Assembly: GCA_003520365.1 (NCBI GenBank)
Contig: DOUW01000423.1
Coordinates: forward strand, 1-17,119
Length of the DNA: 17,119 nt
DNA from: Massilia sp.
GTDB lineage: Bacteria; Pseudomonadota; Gammaproteobacteria; Burkholderiales; Burkholderiaceae_D
Direction: 5' to 3'
Below, in pieces: positions 14,056 through 17,119 of the stretch. Every line of letters starts with the position of its first letter. Position 1 is the stretch's first letter. The position numbers and the translations under genes are program-made. The notes beneath the pieces were generated by a model that worked only from the letters and a program-made list of their open reading frames with translations, did not search any database and was not told the DNA's origin.

Positions 14056-14283
14056 TTACTGTGGCTTGACTTCGACTGCCGGTGGCTCGCCAAATACCGC
14101 TGGGTTAAGCTCATAACGGGTGACTTGACCGCCGAGCTTGGTTTCAACTTCCCGGCAGCGATCACCTGGGACAAAGCCTTGGGCGGCCCACTTCTGGATG
14201 GCCTGAGGCGTAAGCCCTACCATATTGCCCAGCGCGGTTTGACTACCCGCAAGACGAATAGCTTTTGCAATTCCGGTTTCCAT
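14056..14283 (-). CDS. YdaS-type Cro-like repressor
   Basis: A 75-residue DNA-binding protein of the YdaS/Cro type and first gene of the leftward early operon. AIRLAGSQTALGNMVGLTPQ is the family opening, with the recognition segment TPQAIQKWAAQGFVP at residues 25-39, then DRCREVETKLGGQVTRYELN and PAVFGE, the usual YdaS ending. AGGAA lies just before the ATG. It is divergent from the CI-type repressor across 106 bases, as Cro is from CI. Its recognition segment is nearly identical to that of the repressor (TPQAVQKW), which suggests common operators. YdaS was once listed as an antitoxin, but here a Cro-like switch role fits better. Confidence 0.88.
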   Translation of the reverse strand: METGIAKAIRLAGSQTALGNMVGLTPQAIQKWAAQGFVPGDRCREVETKLGGQVTRYELNPAVFGEPPAVEVKPQ

Positions 14284-14389
14284 GTTCCTGCCTTAGTTGT
14301 TGTCTACAACCGGAGGTTACAGTAAAGCGGTCTCTGCTACAACTGAAATTTGCAGTGCGTATTACAACCTGCGCTTGTAAGATGGCTAA
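14284..14389. promoter_or_regulatory. Divergent control region between Cro-like and CI-like genes, with operators
   Basis: The stretch holds palindromes built from TACAA: GTTGT-CT-ACAAC (14299-14310) and TTACAA-N7-TTGTAA (14362-14380), plus a single CTACAAC (14337-14343). A possible leftward promoter is TTTCAG (14343-14348) and TACTGT (14319-14324) with 18 bases between. For the rightward repressor gene a TTGCAG (14350-14355) is a weak -35 with no good -10. The 14362-14380 palindrome ends 9 bases before the repressor ATG, suggesting autoregulation. Operators are seen as sequence symmetry, and promoter calls are tentative. Confidence 0.6.
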
Positions 14390-15079
14390 ATGGAAACTAT
14401 GGCAAATCGAATTGAAACCCTGTTGGCAGCGAAGAACGGCGGCAACCAATCCGAGATGGCCCGCTTCGTAGGCGTGACACCTCAGGCTGTTCAAAAATGG
14501 ATATCCGGCGGCTCGGAGCCTCGTGGGAAGAATCTCGAACTGGCGGCGGAGTTTTTAGGCGTAACGCCGGCAGCGTTAAAGTTCGGCGTTGATGCAACTG
14601 TGCCGCAGAAGTCGCGGTCAGCCATGGAGGCGCTGCCGGAACTTGAAGACGCCCCGGCAATCCTGGCAACCCCTCGACTTATCCCTGTTGCAGGCCGCGT
14701 TCAGGCTGGCGCAGACGGGTTGCTCCACATCGATGATTTTCCTCCAGAGCATCCGGAGGGCTACATGGTGTGGTACACGTCGTGTCTTGAGGCCTACGCG
14801 TTGCGCGTGCGCGGCGAGAGCATGAGCCCTCGGTACCTTCCAGGGGAGTTTGTGGGCGTGGATCCGTGTGCAGATGTTTTCCCAAGCGACGAGGTGATCG
14901 TACTCCTGGAAGATGGCCGGCGGATGATCAAACGGCTGCTGTGGAAGCGGGACGACCAAGCATGTTTCGAATCGGTGAACAAGGATTTCCCCAACATCAT
15001 TGTAGACATTGAGGAGGTCACTGCGCTCCACCTGGTGCTGGGCCATATTCCGAAATCAGCGTTCAGGCCCAGTGTGTGA
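14390..15079 (+). CDS. CI-like phage repressor with LexA/S24 self-cleavage domain
   Basis: A 229-residue repressor that would keep the prophage silent and be inactivated by RecA-stimulated self-cleavage. The N-terminal helix-turn-helix covers about 18-45 (GNQSEMARFVGVTPQAVQKW, then SGGSEPRGK). The peptidase domain follows: predicted cut site Ala106-Gly107 in VQAGAD, nucleophile Ser144 in RGESMSP and base Lys181 in RRMIKRL. The spacing of 38 residues from cut site to Ser equals that of lambda CI. The ATG at 14390 is used here, and an ATG three codons later is equally possible. The ribosome site is poor (GATGG), so translation may be weak or leaderless. The 3' end overlaps the next gene by 4 bases. 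Confidence 0.93.
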   Translation: METMANRIETLLAAKNGGNQSEMARFVGVTPQAVQKWISGGSEPRGKNLELAAEFLGVTPAALKFGVDATVPQKSRSAMEALPELEDAPAILATPRLIPVAGRVQAGADGLLHIDDFPPEHPEGYMVWYTSCLEAYALRVRGESMSPRYLPGEFVGVDPCADVFPSDEVIVLLEDGRRMIKRLLWKRDDQACFESVNKDFPNIIVDIEEVTALHLVLGHIPKSAFRPSV

Positions 15080-15366
15080 AGCTAAAGACCACATCTTTCT
15101 CTCCGCATGGCGCGCCGGTCCGAGTCGCGATTGTCGATTCACAGTGGCTTCAGCCAGGCCCTGGAGATCAACTATTGGCCCGGCTGCAAAAGCACTTTCC
15201 ATTGGAGCCGATCATGCTCGTATCCGTTGAGAGGAACGGTTTCGACGCCTACGCCCCCTTCCAGACTCACACGCTACTGGCCCTACTGCAGCTCGAGCAA
15301 CTCACGCTGCACGAACTCGACCTGAGTGTGCTACCAGCCGAGAAAGACGAGCCGCTACCGTTTTAG
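15076..15366 (+). CDS. Small protein translationally coupled to the repressor, function unknown
   Basis: A 96-residue protein with a GTG start that overlaps the repressor stop as GTGA. The frame begins VKLKTTSFSPHGAPVRVAIV and continues with DSQWLQPGPGDQLLARLQKH, FPLEPIMLVSVERNGFDAYA and a helical end (LLALLQLEQLTLHELDLSVL). The pattern beta, helix, beta then helix suggests a compact alpha/beta fold. The overlap means it is made with the repressor in the lysogen. It may modulate the repressor (an antirepressor or partner) or serve the host. The family is not recognised. Confidence 0.75.
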   Translation: MKLKTTSFSPHGAPVRVAIVDSQWLQPGPGDQLLARLQKHFPLEPIMLVSVERNGFDAYAPFQTHTLLALLQLEQLTLHELDLSVLPAEKDEPLPF

Positions 15367-15408
15367 GCGCCACGGCACGCCTCGATGCCGCCCAGTTACG
15401 AGATCAAA

Positions 15409-15915
15409 ATGGCACTAGTTCCATGCAGAGAATGTGGACAACAAGTTAGTACAGATGCAGCCGCTTGCCCGAAATGTGGAGCGAAACCGAAACAGCCTAT
15501 AGGTCGCTTGCCAGTCATCGCAGGGCTGATCCTTGGCGGGTACGTGCTCACCAGCATCCTGCCGTCGACACCTTCCACGCCCGCTATGACGCCAGATCGG
15601 ACTCAACCGGCGCCGGCGCCCGTAAAAGAACGAACGTTATCTGATGACCGTTTTCAAGCGACCGCTCGCGTCCTGGCCCTGATCAAAACGAGCATGCGAG
15701 ATCCCGATTCTCTGAAGTGGGATCAGGTACTTTCCAACGACGATGGCACCGTCGTGTGCGTAACTTACCGGGGAAGAAATGGATTTGGCGGGATGAACTT
15801 TGAACATGTAGTCTATGCGAAAGGCGCCATCAGCACCACGCCGAAGGCATGGAATAAGAATTGCGCCAAACAGTCCCTCCACGACATGAAAGACGCAGCT
15901 TTCGCCTTGAAGTAA
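15409..15915 (+). CDS. Zinc-ribbon membrane-anchored protein, likely lysogenic accessory gene
   Basis: A 168-residue protein. The ATG at 15409 (MALVPCRECGQQVSTDAAAC) places the zinc ribbon at the very start: Cys6, Cys9, Cys20 and Cys23. An upstream ATG at 15385 would add eight residues. One hydrophobic segment, about 33-50 (LPVIAGLILGGYVLTSIL), follows. Then come a Pro/Thr linker (51-75) and a C-terminal domain from about 80 (RFQATARVLALIKTSMRDPDSLKW, VVCVTYRGRNGFGGMNFEHV), with two more Cys and presumably outside the cytoplasm. The base composition is less GC-rich than the late genes. It stands behind the repressor with its own terminator, typical for genes expressed in the lysogen. Superinfection exclusion is one option, but nothing in the sequence proves it. 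Confidence 0.8.
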   Translation: MALVPCRECGQQVSTDAAACPKCGAKPKQPIGRLPVIAGLILGGYVLTSILPSTPSTPAMTPDRTQPAPAPVKERTLSDDRFQATARVLALIKTSMRDPDSLKWDQVLSNDDGTVVCVTYRGRNGFGGMNFEHVVYAKGAISTTPKAWNKNCAKQSLHDMKDAAFALK

Positions 15916-15988
15916 GCGCAGCGCACGCACCTAAGTAACGCCACTCAAGCTGTCGATGCGCAGATAGCTGTTGCTCCGCCCACCCCAT

Positions 15989-16011
15989 GCCCCGCCAGCC
16001 GGGGCTTTTTT
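15989..16011 (+). terminator. Intrinsic terminator of the repressor transcript
   Basis: Arms GCCCCG (15989-15994) and CGGGGC (16000-16005) flank a CCAGC loop, followed at once by six T (16006-16011). It is 74 bases past the zinc-ribbon gene stop and separates the lysogeny operon from the next promoter. A second small hairpin CGACCT/AGGTCG (16021-16026 with 16035-16040) lies just after it but has no T-run. Confidence 0.88.
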
Positions 16012-16074
16012 CCGTCCAGGCGACCTGTCAGTTTAGGTCGGCTCAACGCCTCCGCGCTTAATTACAACTTTTAT

Positions 16075-16103
16075 TTGCACTACAGCTGAACTTGCTGTAA
16101 CCT
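16075..16103 (+). promoter_or_regulatory. Rightward early promoter with overlapping operator
   Basis: TTGCAC (16075-16080) and TAACCT (16098-16103) are separated by exactly 17 bases, a good sigma-70 promoter. The spacer is filled by the palindrome TACAGC-N7-GCTGTA (16081-16099), with the same 7-base spacing as the operator TTACAA-N7-TTGTAA in front of the repressor. Single copies TTACAAC (16062-16068) and, inverted, GTTGTAG (16107-16113) flank it. The natural reading is the pL-type promoter of the phage, controlled by CI and the Cro-like protein. Confidence 0.7.
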
Positions 16104-16168
16104 GTGGTTGTAGTTAGTTGAAACGAGATGACTTCGGCACCTGCCGAGCAGCGAACTGGAGACCCCGC

Positions 16169-16318
16169 ATGAAGCCCTTCCTCATCACCGTGCGCACTGC
16201 CACCGTGTGCATTACTTTCAGCGCCCTCGCCGTGTCGAGCACGGCCGCCGCCATCCTGACGGCTGAGGTTCTGGGCGACCAGGCCTACGGCATCACCGTC
16301 GTCGCCGGGGTGCGCTGA
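16169..16318 (+). CDS. Small hydrophobic (single membrane segment or secreted) peptide
   Basis: A 49-residue peptide, first gene of the rightward operon, with GGAG 7 bases before its ATG. The sequence MKPFLITVRTATVCITFSAL followed by AVSSTAAAILTAEVL has two basic residues and a long hydrophobic stretch, so it is either a membrane peptide or carries a signal peptide (possible cut after STA-A). The stop overlaps the next ATG as TGATG. The role is unknown. Small membrane peptides in this early position are common in phages and are often host-takeover or exclusion factors. Confidence 0.65.
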   Translation: MKPFLITVRTATVCITFSALAVSSTAAAILTAEVLGDQAYGITVVAGVR

Positions 16319-16560
16319 TGAGCATCCTCGTCGACGAACTGATGCGGGGCGCCTTCGACCGCCCACGTACCCCGCGAAGCGATGCGTACATGCGTGGCGT
16401 GCGCTGGCTGCTCGATTTCCGGGTCGACGGCCACCGCCCACTCTGCCCCTTCAAGCCAGGCACCGCCGAGGCCGATGCCTTCTTCGCCGGTCGTGACGAA
16501 GGCAATGAAATCTGGCGCGCGTATATGGCCGCCAATCCGGCCAGTTTCGTAGGCGGCTAA
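16318..16560 (+). CDS. RMF/CrpP-like small phage protein
   Basis: An 80-residue protein with a pattern like ribosome modulation factor: AYMRGVRWLLDFRVDG (23-38), then the hallmark CPF (43-45), then an Ala/Phe-rich helix and GRDEGNEIWRAYM (58-70), matching the RMF layout A-x3-G, CPY, about ten residues, W/F-x2-G-W-x-E. True RMF (about 55 residues, basic) makes 100S ribosomes. CrpP-like relatives occur on plasmids and phages with other or uncertain roles. This one has an extra N-terminal 20 residues and is less basic. The likeness is by motif spacing only. Translation is coupled to the preceding gene. Confidence 0.7.
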   Translation: MSILVDELMRGAFDRPRTPRSDAYMRGVRWLLDFRVDGHRPLCPFKPGTAEADAFFAGRDEGNEIWRAYMAANPASFVGG

Positions 16561-16562
16561 CC

Positions 16563-16751
16563 ATGGTGCGCACCGAACCCGACCGCGCTTCGCTTGAGAT
16601 CGCCCACCGCATGTTGCGCGTCACGGCGCCGATCGACGAGATGCTGAAGAACCCGGCGCTGCGCGTGGTGCTGCGAGCGGTCGCACGCCGCCACATGAAG
16701 CGCCGCGACCAGGTCGACGTGAAGAAGCGCCAGGCCAACGACAACGATTAA
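16563..16751 (+). CDS. Small basic phage protein, function unknown
   Basis: A 62-residue protein starting two bases after the preceding stop (TAACCATGG). It is helical and strongly basic in its second half (RVVLRAVARRHMKRRDQVDV, KKRQANDND), which suggests nucleic-acid or membrane-surface binding. The N-terminal part EPDRASLEIAHRMLRVTAPI is amphipathic. The family is not recognised. It belongs to the rightward early operon by spacing. Confidence 0.65.
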   Translation: MVRTEPDRASLEIAHRMLRVTAPIDEMLKNPALRVVLRAVARRHMKRRDQVDVKKRQANDND

Positions 16752-16794
16752 CCAGCGCCCACTTGGGCACCCACCAACCGAAGAGGAACCACCT

Positions 16795-17119
16795 ATGTTC
16801 ACCTCCCTGCATGAGCTCGCGAAGAAGGCGACGCTGATGATCACCATCGCCGCCGAGGGCGACGAGCAGCTGCGCGTCAACGTAACGCCGGTGCCGTTCG
16901 ACACTAAGGCCAAGGCCAACCTGCCGCAGCCGCTGTCGCTCGTCGCCTCGCCGGCCGAGTTCGACGCCGACTTCGGCACCGCGCTGCTGACCTGGCACGC
17001 GCCGAAGCGCTCGCTCATCGAGCAGGCCCAGGCCGCTGGCGGCGCACCAGCTGCTACACCAGCGCTGCCGGCGCCGAAGTGCGAATCGAAGAACGACAAG
17101 CCGACCGGCCGCAAAGTGC
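16795..17119 (+). CDS. PRTRC system protein E homologue (3' end beyond the window)
   Basis: The frame is open from the ATG at 16795 (AGAGGAA 7 bases upstream) to the window edge, giving 108 codons. The start MFTSLHELAKKATLMITIAA, then GDEQLRVNVTPVPFD, PQPLSLVASPAEFDADFGTA and LIEQAQAA follow the PRTRC protein E pattern of a short N-terminal beta domain with a PLSL...PAEFDA core and a helical, Ala/Pro/Lys-rich tail. PRTRC is a gene set first described on plasmids and integrated elements of beta-proteobacteria, with ParB-related, ThiF-related and single-letter proteins A to F, of unknown biological role. Here the E homologue stands in a phage early operon. No other PRTRC gene is visible, though the operon continues beyond the window. 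Confidence 0.75.
   Translation, partial: MFTSLHELAKKATLMITIAAEGDEQLRVNVTPVPFDTKAKANLPQPLSLVASPAEFDADFGTALLTWHAPKRSLIEQAQAAGGAPAATPALPAPKCESKNDKPTGRKV

Noticed and set aside
14056..14283. YdaS/YdaT as a toxin-antitoxin pair
   Set aside because: The divergent position to a CI-type repressor and the operators fit a Cro-like and CII-like regulatory pair better than a stand-alone addiction module.

Overview
The window is part of a temperate tailed-phage genome, almost certainly a prophage, in a GC-rich host. No obvious host housekeeping gene, tRNA, rRNA or CRISPR is visible. Codon use is GC-rich, and the gene mix (P27-type small terminase with an HNH neighbour, YdaS/YdaT-type regulators, a DUF1376 replication protein and a PRTRC protein E homologue) fits a beta-proteobacterium, perhaps Oxalobacteraceae or Burkholderiaceae. 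The host call is an inference.

Layout. Minus strand, 8.2 kb down to 1 (late packaging and head module, transcribed leftwards): two small ORFs, HNH nuclease, candidate cos region, small and large terminase, HK97-type portal, ClpP-like head protease, HK97-fold major capsid protein with an internal terminator behind it, four small head or neck genes and the start of a lectin-fold fibre or spike-like protein that runs off the window. Between 8.2 and 8.4 kb lie two strong hairpin terminators with a short non-coding stretch between them, just after a gene in the position of a Q-type antiterminator.

Minus strand, 14.28 to 8.4 kb (early operon): YdaS (Cro-like), YdaT-like, a helix-turn-helix protein, a DUF1376 initiator-like protein, DnaB helicase and a tyrosine integrase, followed by three small genes. 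From the YdaT-like gene to the integrase every junction is a 4-base ATGA overlap, so these are probably translated as one coupled unit. The order ydaS-ydaT-ydaU-like recalls the E. coli Rac prophage.

Plus strand, 14.39 to 16.0 kb: a self-cleaving CI/LexA-type repressor, a coupled 96-codon gene of unknown role, and a zinc-ribbon membrane protein that looks like a lysogenic-conversion gene, closed by a strong terminator. A second rightward operon starts at a well-formed promoter near 16.08 kb, overlaid by a palindrome like those at the repressor. It carries a small hydrophobic peptide, an RMF/CrpP-like protein, a small basic protein and a PRTRC system protein E homologue cut by the window end.

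How it works together (inference): repressor and YdaS share nearly the same recognition helix and would compete for TACAAC-type operators at both divergent promoter regions. The early operon would make the replication proteins and the integrase. The linker of the DUF1376 protein gene carries three GGGACAA-N7-TTGTCCC palindromes at an exact 45-base period, which I read as a replication origin embedded in the initiator gene, as in lambda O. That is the most striking signal in the window. An antiterminator would then open the packaging and head operon.
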